Positions 1-7,979 of a stretch of 17,120 nt of DNA are shown here, piece by piece. The DNA is from CAZCFB01 sp964511535. GTDB taxonomy: Bacteria; Myxococcota_A; Polyangia; GCA-2747355; CAZCFB01. The first letter of the stretch is position 1. The number at the start of each line of letters is the position of its first letter. The notes beneath the pieces were generated by a model that was given only the letters and a program-made list of their open reading frames with translations, had not been told where the DNA came from and did not search any database. The stretch lies in assembly GCA_964511535.1 (NCBI GenBank), contig CAZEFW010000185.1:1-17120 (forward strand). Direction: 5' to 3'. The translations under genes were made by a program, and so were the position numbers.

Positions 1-90
1 ATCCGGCCACAACAGCCCCATAACAAAACCGAATATATGTTTTATAAAATGCTCGCTCCGTTTTCTTTATGAGATTTACGCACCGAAAGT

Positions 91-106
91 GATGACAGTC
101 GTCATC
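91..106. promoter_or_regulatory. 16-base inverted repeat, possible operator
   Basis: GATGAC (91-96) and GTCATC (101-106) form a perfect 6-base inverted repeat around the spacer AGTC. It lies in the AT-rich start of the window (about 20-90), outside any gene I can support. The arms are short, so this could be a regulator site for a gene beyond the left edge or chance. I see no reliable -35/-10 pair around it. Bases 1-174 contain no supportable gene. Confidence 0.25.
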
Positions 107-174
107 GATCTGACCGGTGAAGGAGCCACCCGGAGTGACCACCCGAGCTTCCTTCGAGCCACACCCTGCAGCGG

Positions 175-951
175 CTACCGTTCAGCGTCGTGAGCGTAGA
201 TCCCGGAGGCGGCCCACAGCTGCAGGCCGTTGGGAACGAAGGGCATCGGCGTGCCCCCGTAGGTGGAGCGCGGCAGGCCGAAGGCAGCGAACACGTCATG
301 GTGATAGGCCATCACCTGGCGCGGCGTGAGCAGCCCCGGCGTGGTGCCGCGGCCAGCGCGATGGTCCTCGGCCACGGCCCCGGCGTGGGCCCGGGCCAGG
401 GCGCGGCCGATGGCTCGCACCTCGGCCTGCCGGCTTTGAGGGTCCCCGGCGCCGCGCCTCCTGTCTCGCTTCTCCAGGGCGGCCAGCACCCGCCCCCGGG
501 TCTCCTCCCCCAGCCAGCGCCAGTAGGCCAACAGGTCGGCCTGGCTGCGCGGCTTCGTGCGGACCTTGCCCGGGGCCTTGACCCGGAGCGCGGCCCTGGC
601 CAGGAGGCCTGGCTTCGGCTGCCAGTAGCCAGCGTGCTGGCTCTGGATGGCCCGGCGCAGGTCCTTTTCGGATCCCCACAGGGCGATGCCGATGCGCGCC
701 ACCGGGTCCTGGCCCAGGCGGGAGCGCCAGAACCGGCTCAGATCTCCCTTGTTCAGCGCCTTGCGCTGACCGCGCGTGATCCCGAGCGAGCGGGTGATCC
801 AGGGTCGCCCCGGAGATTTCTGGCCAGCCGCAGCACCCGGCCCGGGCCTGCCGGCGCGTGATCTCGCCTCCGCGGTCCAGGGGGCCAGCGCCACAGAGGC
901 CATGGCCAGCAAGGTGAACAGGGTGGCGGCGCGGGTGATGGTGGTCTGCAT
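175..951 (-). CDS. secreted protein of unknown function
   Basis: 258 residues. The N-terminus is a Sec signal peptide: a short n-region with one Arg, a hydrophobic stretch at about residues 9-24 and an AxA-type site (TAEA, then RSRAG). The mature protein is rich in Arg, Ala, Gly and Gln and looks mostly helical after residue 50, with Trp-containing stretches (RFWRSRLGQD, YWRWLGEETRG). I see no cysteine cluster, membrane segment after the signal, or catalytic motif I recognise. The ATG at 951 is supported by GGAG eight bases upstream. It is transcribed in the same direction as the exporter operon ending at 1116 but separated by 164 bases, so it is probably a separate unit. The coding strand is chosen because only this frame gives a signal peptide and a plausible RBS. 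Function not recognised; it acts outside the inner membrane. Confidence 0.7.
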   Translation of the reverse strand: MQTTITRAATLFTLLAMASVALAPWTAEARSRAGRPGPGAAAGQKSPGRPWITRSLGITRGQRKALNKGDLSRFWRSRLGQDPVARIGIALWGSEKDLRRAIQSQHAGYWQPKPGLLARAALRVKAPGKVRTKPRSQADLLAYWRWLGEETRGRVLAALEKRDRRRGAGDPQSRQAEVRAIGRALARAHAGAVAEDHRAGRGTTPGLLTPRQVMAYHHDVFAAFGLPRSTYGGTPMPFVPNGLQLWAASGIYAHDAER

Positions 952-1097
952 GCTTCCGGCTCCGGTGGTGACGCCGCATCCTGTTCCACGAACCGTGCCA
1001 TTTCACCGGGAGCGAACAACTCCCCTGAATCCATGGACTTGATTGAATTGTCCGCCTGGTTTGTCGGTATTTTAAAATGATTCAGGTGGCTTGCCCG

Positions 1098-1115
1098 ATG
1101 GCCTGCGCGGGCCAT
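1098..1115 (-). terminator. hairpin directly after the exporter operon
   Basis: ATGGCC and GGCCAT (1098-1103 / 1110-1115) pair around a 6-base loop, beginning right after the stop codon of the beta-barrel gene on the minus strand. There is no immediate U-run (the first TTTT comes about 18 bases later), so it may be a weak or Rho-assisted terminator or an RNA-stabilising 3' end. Confidence 0.35.
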
Positions 1116-2381
1116 TCAAAAGTAGAACCGCGTCTCCAAAAACGCCATCACTGGCGCCGCGCCGAACTCGTCGTTGATGGTCATCACCGGCGCAATGCCG
1201 CCGCGAACCTCGGGCGCGTCTCCCCAGGGCACCAGCACGCCCGCCGAGGCGTCGGCCTCGTCGGCGATGTTGTACAGCAGGGTCAGCGCGGCCAGGCCGG
1301 AGAAGTCTGTGGCGCTCAGCAGCACCATGCCGTTGAGCTGCAAGATCGGCAGCAGCTCCAGGCCCCCGCTCAGCCCCATGTACAGCTGCCCCAGGTAAGG
1401 CTGCTCGTCGGGCAGCAGGGTCAGCCCGCGCGAGAGGTACTGCGACGACCGGTTCGCCCCGTCTGACTGGTAGAACGCCTCGAAGGCCACGGTGGCGTTG
1501 CGCCAGTCGAAGCGGTGATCCACCCCCGCGGCCAGCTTGACGAAGGCCGGGTCCCCCACCGGCCCGGGGGCGTCGCCGTCCAGGCTGCCGTCGCCGTCAT
1601 GATCCCGGAAGCCCACATGCCCCTCGGCGCGCACCCCCAGCGGCCCGGCCTCCCCCTGGGCCGAGAGCCCCACCAGCCAGCGCTCCGCCACCCGCCCCCC
1701 CAGCAGCGCCAGCTCGTAGTTCCACAGCACCGTCGCCGCCCGGGCCATCACCGCGGATCGCTCCCAGCGCGGCCTGTCGTCCCGGTTGGAGCCGAGCACG
1801 CCCACCACGGTGATCTGCGTGAACTCCGACGGCGACCAGCTCACCCGCAGGGCGTCCACGCCGGGCTTGTAGAGCTTGTTGATGCTGGTGGCCGAAAACG
1901 GCGCGAACAGGTCGTTGGGGCTGAACAGGTTGGTCACCGAGAAGTTCACCGGGAAGCGCCCCACGGTGATCAGCACCGGGTCGAGCCGGAAGGTGAAGTT
2001 GAGCCGGTCGAGCCCGAGCTGGCCCACCATGGCCCCGTCCTCCCAGAAGTCCCAGGTCAGGTAGCGGGTGCGGTACGGCGTGGCAAAGCTGCCCACTGTG
2101 GCCAGGGCGCCGCCGGTGCCGATCTTGGGCCCTCGGCTCAGCTCCAGAAAGACGTTGAGTTCGTAGCCCACCGCCTCGTGCGCATCGCCCGTGACCAGCA
2201 GGCGCCCCACCAGCGCTGCCAGCCCGTCGTCACCGTCGGGAAAGAGCGCGGGCACGTCGGGCAGGTGCAGCCACGCGCCGGTGAGCCGAAACGCGCCGGT
2301 GGCCTCCAGCGAGCGGTCCCCCTCCTCGGACTCCAGCTCGTAGAACGCCCCTGCGGGGGACGCCAGCGCCAGCCCCCCCAC
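1116..2381 (-). CDS. outer-membrane beta-barrel protein, last gene of the exporter operon
   Basis: 421 residues from the GTG at 2381. The body alternates polar and hydrophobic residues with aromatic girdles and Gly/Asn/Asp turns, typical of a beta-barrel, and ends in Phe (RFYF), as many outer-membrane proteins do for BAM recognition. An acidic loop (DHDGDGSLDGD) near residue 253 resembles a Ca-binding loop. From GTG the signal sequence is short and lacks positive residues. The frame stays open upstream and encodes KLRRGLAYLVLV before the GTG, which together with ALASPAGA gives a complete signal peptide, so the real start may lie upstream, possibly CTG at 2411 overlapping the ATPase stop. The gene follows two FtsX permeases and a LolD-like ATPase, so it is probably the outer-membrane component or acceptor of that export route. 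Substrate unknown. Confidence 0.8.
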   Translation of the reverse strand: MGGLALASPAGAFYELESEEGDRSLEATGAFRLTGAWLHLPDVPALFPDGDDGLAALVGRLLVTGDAHEAVGYELNVFLELSRGPKIGTGGALATVGSFATPYRTRYLTWDFWEDGAMVGQLGLDRLNFTFRLDPVLITVGRFPVNFSVTNLFSPNDLFAPFSATSINKLYKPGVDALRVSWSPSEFTQITVVGVLGSNRDDRPRWERSAVMARAATVLWNYELALLGGRVAERWLVGLSAQGEAGPLGVRAEGHVGFRDHDGDGSLDGDAPGPVGDPAFVKLAAGVDHRFDWRNATVAFEAFYQSDGANRSSQYLSRGLTLLPDEQPYLGQLYMGLSGGLELLPILQLNGMVLLSATDFSGLAALTLLYNIADEADASAGVLVPWGDAPEVRGGIAPVMTINDEFGAAPVMAFLETRFYF

Positions 2382-2403
2382 CAGGACCAGGTATGCCAGC
2401 CCC

Positions 2404-3120
2404 CTACGCAGCTTCGGCCCCCTGCACCTCGTCGCTCTCCACCCTGCCGTCCACCAGCCGCACGATGCGCCGCGCCCGCTCCATCACCCGCGGGTCGTGG
2501 GTGGAGAAGATGAAGGTCGCCCCCCGCTCGCGGTTCAGCTTCTCCATGATGGCCAGCAGCTTCTCGGCCGTCTCGGAGTCCACGTTTGCGGTGGGCTCGT
2601 CGGCCAGCACCACCGCCGGGTCCGGGGCGATGGCCCGGGCGATGGCCACGCGCTGCTGCTGCCCCCCCGACAGGTGGTCCGGGCGCCGGTGCTCCAGCCC
2701 CTCGAGCCCCACCTCCTTGAGCAGCGCCATCACCCGCTGGCGCCGCTCGGCCACCGGCACCCCCTGCAGGGCCATGACGCTCTCGGCGTTTTCATAGGCG
2801 GTGAGCACCGGGATCAGGTTGTAGGCCTGGAACACGAACCCGATGCGGTCCCGCCGCAGCCGGGAGAGCGCCGTGCGAGACAGCACCCCCAGGTCGGCCC
2901 CGTCCACCAGCACCTTGCCCGCGGTGGGGATATCCAGGGCGCCGATGAGGTTCAGCGCCGTGGTCTTGCCCGACCCTGAGGGCCCGCAGATGGCCAGGAA
3001 GTCCCCTGCCTTCACCTCGAGGTCGACGCCTCGCAGGGCGGGCACCATGATGGCCCCCTGCTTGTAGCTCTTCTCCACCCCTTCCAGCTTCACCACCGTC
3101 CGCGTATCGAGTTCGCTCAT
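2404..3120 (-). CDS. LolD/MacB-type ABC transporter ATPase
   Basis: 238 residues, the usual size of a stand-alone LolD/FtsE-like nucleotide-binding subunit. Visible motifs in order: Walker A GPSGSGKT at 46-53, Q-loop Gln at 98 (FVFQAYNL), ABC signature LSGGQQQ at 150-156, Walker B VVLADEP with Asp174 and Glu175, and switch His208 (STHD). All catalytic residues are intact. It energises the two FtsX-type permeases encoded just upstream (16 bases between permease stop and this start). The LolD/MacB group works by mechanotransmission, moving lipoproteins, lipids or periplasmic substrates rather than acting as an importer. Its 3' end overlaps the upstream reading frame of the beta-barrel gene. Confidence 0.95.
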   Translation of the reverse strand: MSELDTRTVVKLEGVEKSYKQGAIMVPALRGVDLEVKAGDFLAICGPSGSGKTTALNLIGALDIPTAGKVLVDGADLGVLSRTALSRLRRDRIGFVFQAYNLIPVLTAYENAESVMALQGVPVAERRQRVMALLKEVGLEGLEHRRPDHLSGGQQQRVAIARAIAPDPAVVLADEPTANVDSETAEKLLAIMEKLNRERGATFIFSTHDPRVMERARRIVRLVDGRVESDEVQGAEAA

Positions 3121-3136
3121 GGTTGCACCTCCTGGC

Positions 3137-4384
3137 TCAGACCAGCTTGATGGAGTCCACCGGCGAGACGCGGCCGGCCTTCCACGCCGGGTAGAGCCCG
3201 GCGAACAGGGTGGTGACGAACACGGCCACCGCGATGATGGCCAGGTTCTCGGGGTAGATGGCCACCTTGATGATCGGCTCCAGGGCGATGCCCTCGATGA
3301 CGCCGCCCTGGTCGCCGATCATGGTGGAGATGTCCAGCCCCACGGTGTTGAAGTAGTGATAGGGCCAGGCCGTGACCACCGCGGCCAGCACCAGCCCCGC
3401 CGCCGCGACCCACGCGCTCTCGGCCATCACCAGCCTGAACAGCTGCCACGGCGTGTAGCCGATGGCCATCATGATGCCGAACTCCCGCCGCCGCTCCATG
3501 ACGCTGACGAACAGCGTGTTGAAGATGCCCGCCGCCACCAGGATGCCGATGATGATCTCCATCACCCAGTTGCCGGCCACCTTCATGTGGATGAAGCCGG
3601 CCAGCTCCGGGCTGATCTGATCCCAGGTGACCACGGCCGGCCCCTCGGGCACGGCCCGGGCCAGACCCCCGGCCACCTCCTTGGCCAGCCGGTGGTCGTC
3701 CAGGAACACCGCCACCTGGGTGGCCTCGTCCGCCTCGTAGCCCAGGGCCTCGCGCACCGCCGAGATGGGCACCAGGAACATGGCCGCGTCCATGCCGCCT
3801 GAGCCGGTCTTGATGATGCCCCGCAGGCGGCCCAAGCCCGAGACGATCTCCCCCTTCTTGTCGGTCATGGTGTAGACCACCTTGCGCCCCAGCTTGAGGC
3901 CGAGGTTCTCCGCCAGCTTGCTGCCCATGACGATGCCGCGCTTGTCGCCGGGCTTGAACAGCTCGCCCTCCTTGATCGACTCCAGCAGCGACAGGGTCTC
4001 CGGCGTCTCCCGCGAGGGGTCGATGGCCATGAAGAAGGCGCCGGTGCTGTTGCCCCCGGCGGCCAGCAGGGCGTTGCCCGTCACGCGCACCATCACCCCC
4101 TTGACCCGGGGGTGCGCCTTGGCCTGCTCGGCCAGGGCCGCGGCGCCGGTGACGGTGCGCTTGAGCGACGGCGTCTCCAGGTACTCCGGGTGCTGGATGG
4201 TCACGTGCCCGCCGCCCATGCGCGCGGCGAGGTTGATCATCTTGCCCCACATGGAGTCGCCCATGCCGGTGAACAGCACCGCGAGGAAGGTGCCGAACAC
4301 GATGCCGCACAGGGTGATCAGGGTGCGGCGCCTGTTGCGCCACAAGTTGCGCCAGGCCATGGCGATGGTCATTCCGATGCCCAT
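3137..4384 (-). CDS. ABC transporter permease, FtsX/LolE-MacB type (second subunit)
   Basis: 415 residues with the four-helix FtsX/MacB topology: TM1 at about 21-40, a periplasmic domain of about 230 residues, then TM2 at 274-295, TM3 at 320-339 and TM4 at 379-399. The N-terminal amphipathic stretch AWRNLWRNRRRT and the coupling segment ERRREFGIMMAIGY at 298-310 are characteristic. It starts 9 bases after the stop of the other permease, with AGGTGAG as ribosome site overlapping that stop codon. It shares the same architecture as its neighbour but differs clearly in sequence, suggesting a LolC/LolE-like heterodimer driven by the ATPase downstream. Likely role is extraction and delivery of a lipid or lipoprotein from the inner membrane; the substrate cannot be read from sequence. 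Confidence 0.92.
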   Translation of the reverse strand: MGIGMTIAMAWRNLWRNRRRTLITLCGIVFGTFLAVLFTGMGDSMWGKMINLAARMGGGHVTIQHPEYLETPSLKRTVTGAAALAEQAKAHPRVKGVMVRVTGNALLAAGGNSTGAFFMAIDPSRETPETLSLLESIKEGELFKPGDKRGIVMGSKLAENLGLKLGRKVVYTMTDKKGEIVSGLGRLRGIIKTGSGGMDAAMFLVPISAVREALGYEADEATQVAVFLDDHRLAKEVAGGLARAVPEGPAVVTWDQISPELAGFIHMKVAGNWVMEIIIGILVAAGIFNTLFVSVMERRREFGIMMAIGYTPWQLFRLVMAESAWVAAAGLVLAAVVTAWPYHYFNTVGLDISTMIGDQGGVIEGIALEPIIKVAIYPENLAIIAVAVFVTTLFAGLYPAWKAGRVSPVDSIKLV

Positions 4385-4393
4385 GGTCTCACC

Positions 4394-5608
4394 TCACCTG
4401 TACTGGATGGCCGTCACCGGCCGGATGACGGCGGCCTTGATGGCCGGGTAGAGGACAGCCAGGAACACCACCGTGAGCATGGTCGCGATGGGCCCGGAGA
4501 AGGCCGCGGCCGAAAACTCCGCGCGCCACACCATGTCCCAGGCGATGCCGTGCACCTCGAGGTTGCCCATGGAGCCCAGGTCGATGCCGGTGGTGGCCAG
4601 GTACCAGGTGCCTGGTACGGCCAGCCCGATGCCCACGGCAAGGGCCAGGCCCACCTGCACCACGCACTCGGCCAGCACCAGGCGGAACACCGTGGCCGGC
4701 CCCATGCCGATGGCCTTGAGCACGCCGAACTCGCGGATCCGCTCGAACACCGCCATCAGCATGGCGTTGAGGATCACCAGCCCGATGGCGACGTAGATGA
4801 TGAAGAACATGGTCATCAGCATGGCGCGCGAGTTGTCCAGCATCGACGCGATGGTGGGCATCAGCGCCTTCCAGCTCTGCACGTCGGCCCCGGGCAGCAG
4901 CTTGATGGCCAGGGCCACCGCCGCGGGCAGGGGCAACGCCGGCGGCTTGCGCACCATGATCTGGTGGGCGCCCTCGGGCATGGCCATCAGCTCGCGGAAG
5001 GCCGGCGCGGTGAGGAACACGCCGGCGCGGTCGACAGCCACGTTGACCGCGCTCAGCACGCCCCGGACCTTGTACAGCTCGTTGGCCATTGAGCCGTCGG
5101 ACGCCTGGGCCAGCACCACCAGCTCGTCGCCCACCTTGACGTTGAGGGTCTTGGCCAGCCGGCGCCCCACCACCACGCCCTGGGCGTCCTTCGGGTCGAG
5201 CCACTTGCCGTCGCGGACCTTGTCGGCCACCTTGCTGACGCCCGCGTCGCCGGCCACGTCCACGCCGCGGAACTGCACGCCGGCCGACTGGTCCCTGGCC
5301 GCGGCCAGCCCGGCGGCCAGCAGCCGGGGCGCGGCGCTGAAGCCCTCGCCCCGCAGCTTCTTGACCATCTCCCCGCTCTGCTCCAGGCGGGTATAGATCT
5401 GCGGCTTGTCCCGGTACCCCTCGGCGAACACCTGGATGTCCCCCATCTCGAGCTGCACCACGTTGCGCGCCAGGCCCCGGATCATGCCGGTGGCCAGCCC
5501 CGAGTAGAGCAGGGTCACCAGCAGCGCGAAGGCCATGGCCGCGATGGTCACCAGCGAGCGGCGCTTGTTGCGCCACACGTTGCGCCACGCCATCTTGAAG
5601 ATGCTCAT
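4394..5608 (-). CDS. ABC transporter permease, FtsX/LolC-MacB type (first subunit)
   Basis: 404 residues. TM1 spans about 19-41 after a basic amphipathic start (AWRNVWRNKRRS), the MacB-like periplasmic core covers about 42-260, and three TM segments follow at about 262-285, 308-338 and 372-391. The conserved FtsX coupling segment ERIREFGVLKAIGM lies at 289-302. The start at 5608 is 14 bases after the LolA-like gene stop, and the next permease begins 9 bases after this one ends, so the subunits are translated together. With the ATPase and a periplasmic LolA-like protein in the same operon, the best model is a Lol-like exporter dedicated to one class of envelope molecule, separate from the housekeeping Lol system. 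That specialisation is inference. Confidence 0.92.
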   Translation of the reverse strand: MSIFKMAWRNVWRNKRRSLVTIAAMAFALLVTLLYSGLATGMIRGLARNVVQLEMGDIQVFAEGYRDKPQIYTRLEQSGEMVKKLRGEGFSAAPRLLAAGLAAARDQSAGVQFRGVDVAGDAGVSKVADKVRDGKWLDPKDAQGVVVGRRLAKTLNVKVGDELVVLAQASDGSMANELYKVRGVLSAVNVAVDRAGVFLTAPAFRELMAMPEGAHQIMVRKPPALPLPAAVALAIKLLPGADVQSWKALMPTIASMLDNSRAMLMTMFFIIYVAIGLVILNAMLMAVFERIREFGVLKAIGMGPATVFRLVLAECVVQVGLALAVGIGLAVPGTWYLATTGIDLGSMGNLEVHGIAWDMVWRAEFSAAAFSGPIATMLTVVFLAVLYPAIKAAVIRPVTAIQYR

Positions 5609-5622
5609 GCCTTGTAGCCCCC

Positions 5623-6423
5623 CTAGAGCGACTTGAGTTTCTGCAGCGAGAAGAAGCTCTTCTTCAGCTTCACGGAGAAGTCGAGCTTCTTCATCACGAT
5701 CCGCGTGTACTCCTCGGGCTTGTCCATGGCCTTCATCAACATCTGCATGGGCCGCAGCTCGCCGTTGACCTCGCGGTAATCGGAGAAGGTGAGCACCCGA
5801 ACCTTCTTGCCGTCCTCGTCCCAGTACTCCTGGCTCACCGGGTTCAGGTCGCTCTGGCGCACGGTGACCACCAGCTTGTCCCAGGCGGTGGCCGCGTCGG
5901 GCTTGGCCTTGAGCACGAAGCGGTAGATGTCCACGCCGCCCTGCTTGCCCTTGAAGTCGAGCTTCATCTTGAAGTCGCGAGACATGCGGCTGTGGCGGAT
6001 CAGATCGTCGTTGGTCATGTGGCTGCCCATCCAGGAGCCGCCCATCATGCCGGAGGTGATCTTCACCGTGCGGCCGGTCTTGTTCAGGTAGATGAACAGG
6101 TCGTTCTTCGCCTTGAGGGTCGCGGTGCCCCGCTCCTTGCGCGGCTTGCGGATGCGCACCAGCGAGTAGTCCTGGCCCTTGGCCCAGGAGTCCATCACCA
6201 GTGTGCGCTTCCAGTGCTTGGTCTGGATGGTCATCTCCATGCGGCCCTTGCTCTGGCGGCCGCGGTACATGTCGTCGACGCGGTCCATGACGTGGGCCGG
6301 GAACGCCGGAGAGTCAGGCGGCGGGGCGCCCTTGAGCAGCTCGTTTTCGGCCGCGGCCGGCGCGGCCACCAGCAGGACCGTTGACAGCATCAGGATGAAG
6401 AGACGTTTCTGAAGGGCTCTCAT
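5623..6423 (-). CDS. periplasmic outer-membrane lipoprotein-sorting protein, LolA-like
   Basis: 266 residues. A Sec signal peptide is clear (RALQKR, hydrophobic 8-20, cleavage after AAPAAA near residue 25). The mature part matches the LolA-like 'outer membrane lipoprotein-sorting protein' family: MTIQTKHWKRTLVMDSW, the hallmark stretch with SWMGSHMTNDDL at 130-141, then alternating beta strands around DIYRFVLKAKPD, VSQEYWDEDGKKVRVLTF and NGELRPMQM. This family folds as an unclosed beta-barrel that holds lipids or acyl chains and often sits beside RND or ABC exporters. Its ATG overlaps the TetR stop as ATGA, indicating coupling. Probable job: periplasmic shuttle carrying the substrate released by the ABC complex to the outer membrane. 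Confidence 0.88.
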   Translation of the reverse strand: MRALQKRLFILMLSTVLLVAAPAAAENELLKGAPPPDSPAFPAHVMDRVDDMYRGRQSKGRMEMTIQTKHWKRTLVMDSWAKGQDYSLVRIRKPRKERGTATLKAKNDLFIYLNKTGRTVKITSGMMGGSWMGSHMTNDDLIRHSRMSRDFKMKLDFKGKQGGVDIYRFVLKAKPDAATAWDKLVVTVRQSDLNPVSQEYWDEDGKKVRVLTFSDYREVNGELRPMQMLMKAMDKPEEYTRIVMKKLDFSVKLKKSFFSLQKLKSL

Positions 6424-7115
6424 GAGTCACCTCCTTTTCCCGCGTCAGCGGGGGCGGCCAGGCCGTCGACCACCATGTTGGTCAGCAGCTCGGCGTAACG
6501 CTCCAGGCTCAGGCCCATGCGCACGCGCGCGTCGGCCATCACCGGAGAGAAGAACATCAGCCCGTAGATCACGTTGGCCCGGTCCTCGATCTCCGAGGCG
6601 GTGTAGCTGTGTGGGCGCGCCGCCTCGTCCACCATCTGGCAGAGCATCTGCATGCGCATCTGCTCGTGGCGGTCGCTCATCTCCTCGGGCATCTCGGACA
6701 TCACTGCGTGCAGCTCCCGGTCGCCGGACATCAGCCGCGAAACCAGCGGCATCTCCCGGGCCATCACCAGGGCGGTGCATAGATAGCGCCGAAGCCGCTC
6801 CCGGGGCGCGATGCCCGGGGCGAGCACATCGCGCATGGCGCCCATGTACTTCTTCTTCTCCTCCACGACGGCCAGCACCATCAGCTCGGCCTTGGTCTTG
6901 ACGTACAGGTAGAGCGTGCCCTTGGCCACGCCCGCCGCGAGCGCCACCTCGTTCATGGAGGTCTTGCGGTACCCCTGCCGGATGAACAGCTCGGTGGCAG
7001 CCGCGATGATGCGCAGGCGCTTGCGCTCCCTGGGATCGGAAGGATCTCCGGTGGCGGAGTACTCCTCCATGATGGCCAGGATATCTTCGTATTTCAGGCT
7101 TGCCATGATGACCAT
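6420..7115 (-). CDS. TetR/AcrR-family transcriptional regulator
   Basis: 231 residues. The N-terminal DNA-binding domain occupies about 33-80, with the typical TetR helix-turn-helix: IIAAATELFIRQGYRKTSMN, then EVALAAGVAKGTLYLYVKTK. The remaining 150 residues are helical and variable, as expected for the ligand-binding and dimerisation domain, and are Met-rich. The ATG at 7115 is preferred over the in-frame ATG at 7106 because GGAG lies four bases upstream. It is the first gene of the operon and overlaps the LolA-like gene, so it most likely represses itself and the exporter until a ligand is sensed. An inverted repeat TTGAC/GTCAA sits directly before the start. Ligand unknown. Confidence 0.92.
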   Translation of the reverse strand: MVIMASLKYEDILAIMEEYSATGDPSDPRERKRLRIIAAATELFIRQGYRKTSMNEVALAAGVAKGTLYLYVKTKAELMVLAVVEEKKKYMGAMRDVLAPGIAPRERLRRYLCTALVMAREMPLVSRLMSGDRELHAVMSEMPEEMSDRHEQMRMQMLCQMVDEAARPHSYTASEIEDRANVIYGLMFFSPVMADARVRMGLSLERYAELLTNMVVDGLAAPADAGKGGDS

Positions 7116-7141
7116 TTGACTCCGTTGGGTCAGTCTGTCAA
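7116..7141. promoter_or_regulatory. possible TetR operator in front of the exporter operon
   Basis: TTGAC (7116-7120) and GTCAA (7137-7141) form an inverted repeat with 16 bases between, immediately before the regulator start codon and covering its ribosome-binding region. TetR proteins usually bind palindromes in their own promoter. The arms are only five bases and the centre is not symmetric, so support is weak. Read leftwards, the outer arm also looks like a -35 hexamer (TTGACA), but its -10 would fall in the coding region, so I do not call a promoter. Confidence 0.25.
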
Positions 7142-7188
7142 TACCTTGGACCGCCTGAAGACCTTAACCATTCAAAATCACAACGAAG

Positions 7189-7218
7189 AAAAAATGACCG
7201 AATTGGTTCAAACGGTCA
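7189..7218 (-). terminator. intrinsic terminator after the Cys-rich lipoprotein gene
   Basis: On the minus strand TGACCG (7218-7213) and CGGTCA (7200-7195) form a 6-bp stem with a 12-base loop, followed at once by six T's (7194-7189). This is the shape of a Rho-independent terminator and lies about 90 bases past the stop of the lipoprotein gene, before the exporter operon. The same perfect inverted repeat could be an operator for the TetR regulator, since it is 80-103 bases upstream of its start; the T-run favours a terminator. Confidence 0.5.
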
Positions 7219-7304
7219 CCCATGCGTAATAATTAATCTTGCCGCAAGGCAGCTGTCACATGGAAGGGGCAGGAGGTGAGAAGGGGGACGGGCCCATGGC
7301 CCCG

Positions 7305-7952
7305 TCAGGGGCAGGCAGCGTAGGCTTTCTGGCAGGCGGCGCTGTTGGGGAACAGCTTGGCGCAGTCCGCGCCGCCGCAGGAGCAGCCGCCCAGGGACTT
7401 GCACTGCTTGCCGTCGAACCACCAGCCGAGCAGCTTCTTGCAGGGGCCGATGCCCTTGACGTCCATCGGCTTGCAGCTCGGTGTGGGCCCACAGTGGGCC
7501 TGGCCCGTGGCGCAGGCGGTGGGGCTCTTGTAGATGAACTTGCAGTCCGTTCCGCCGCAGGAGCAGCCGCTGATCCCCTTGCACGTGGCGCCGTCCCAGA
7601 TGTAACCGAGGAACATGGAGCAGGCGCCCACGCCCTTGGCATCCCACGCCTTGCACGAGGGTTTTGCGCTGGCGTCCGGCTTGGGCATGGCCTGGTCCGG
7701 CTTGGGTGCGGCCTGGTCCTTAATGGGCTTCCCCTGGTCCTGCTTGGGCACGGCCTGGTCCGGCTTGGGCTTCCCCTGGTCCGGCTTGGGCGCGGCCTGG
7801 TCCTTATTGGGCTTCCCCTGGTCAGGCTTGCCACCGTCATTCTGGGCCCCCATGTCCGGCTTGCCGCTGTCCGGGGTGCCCGAGCTGGTGTCGTCGCTGC
7901 AGCCGACCAGGAGCAGCCCGGCGCAGGATAAAGTCAGGATCAAGCTTCGCAT
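7305..7952 (-). CDS. lipoprotein with repetitive stalk and two 8-Cys repeats
   Basis: 215 residues. Signal peptide MRSLILTLSCAGLLLVGC with a good lipobox (LVGC, lipidated Cys18). Residues 19-98 are a low-complexity hydrophilic stalk of repeats such as KPDQGKP, KDQAAP and KPDQAMP. Two 55-residue modules follow at 100-154 and 160-214. Each has eight cysteines at exactly the same offsets (0, 11, 24, 30, 32, 37, 47, 54) and shares GVGAC / GIGPC, a W-x-DG turn and the core GCSCGGxDC, so four disulfides per module are likely. I do not know a family name for it. The ATG at 7952 is chosen over the longer open frame because it gives the lipobox and has AGGAGAG eight bases upstream. The protein is probably displayed on the cell envelope with the modules held out by the stalk. 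Confidence 0.9.
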   Translation of the reverse strand: MRSLILTLSCAGLLLVGCSDDTSSGTPDSGKPDMGAQNDGGKPDQGKPNKDQAAPKPDQGKPKPDQAVPKQDQGKPIKDQAAPKPDQAMPKPDASAKPSCKAWDAKGVGACSMFLGYIWDGATCKGISGCSCGGTDCKFIYKSPTACATGQAHCGPTPSCKPMDVKGIGPCKKLLGWWFDGKQCKSLGGCSCGGADCAKLFPNSAACQKAYAACP

Positions 7953-7979
7953 GAGATCTCTCCTCTGCATGACAATGCG

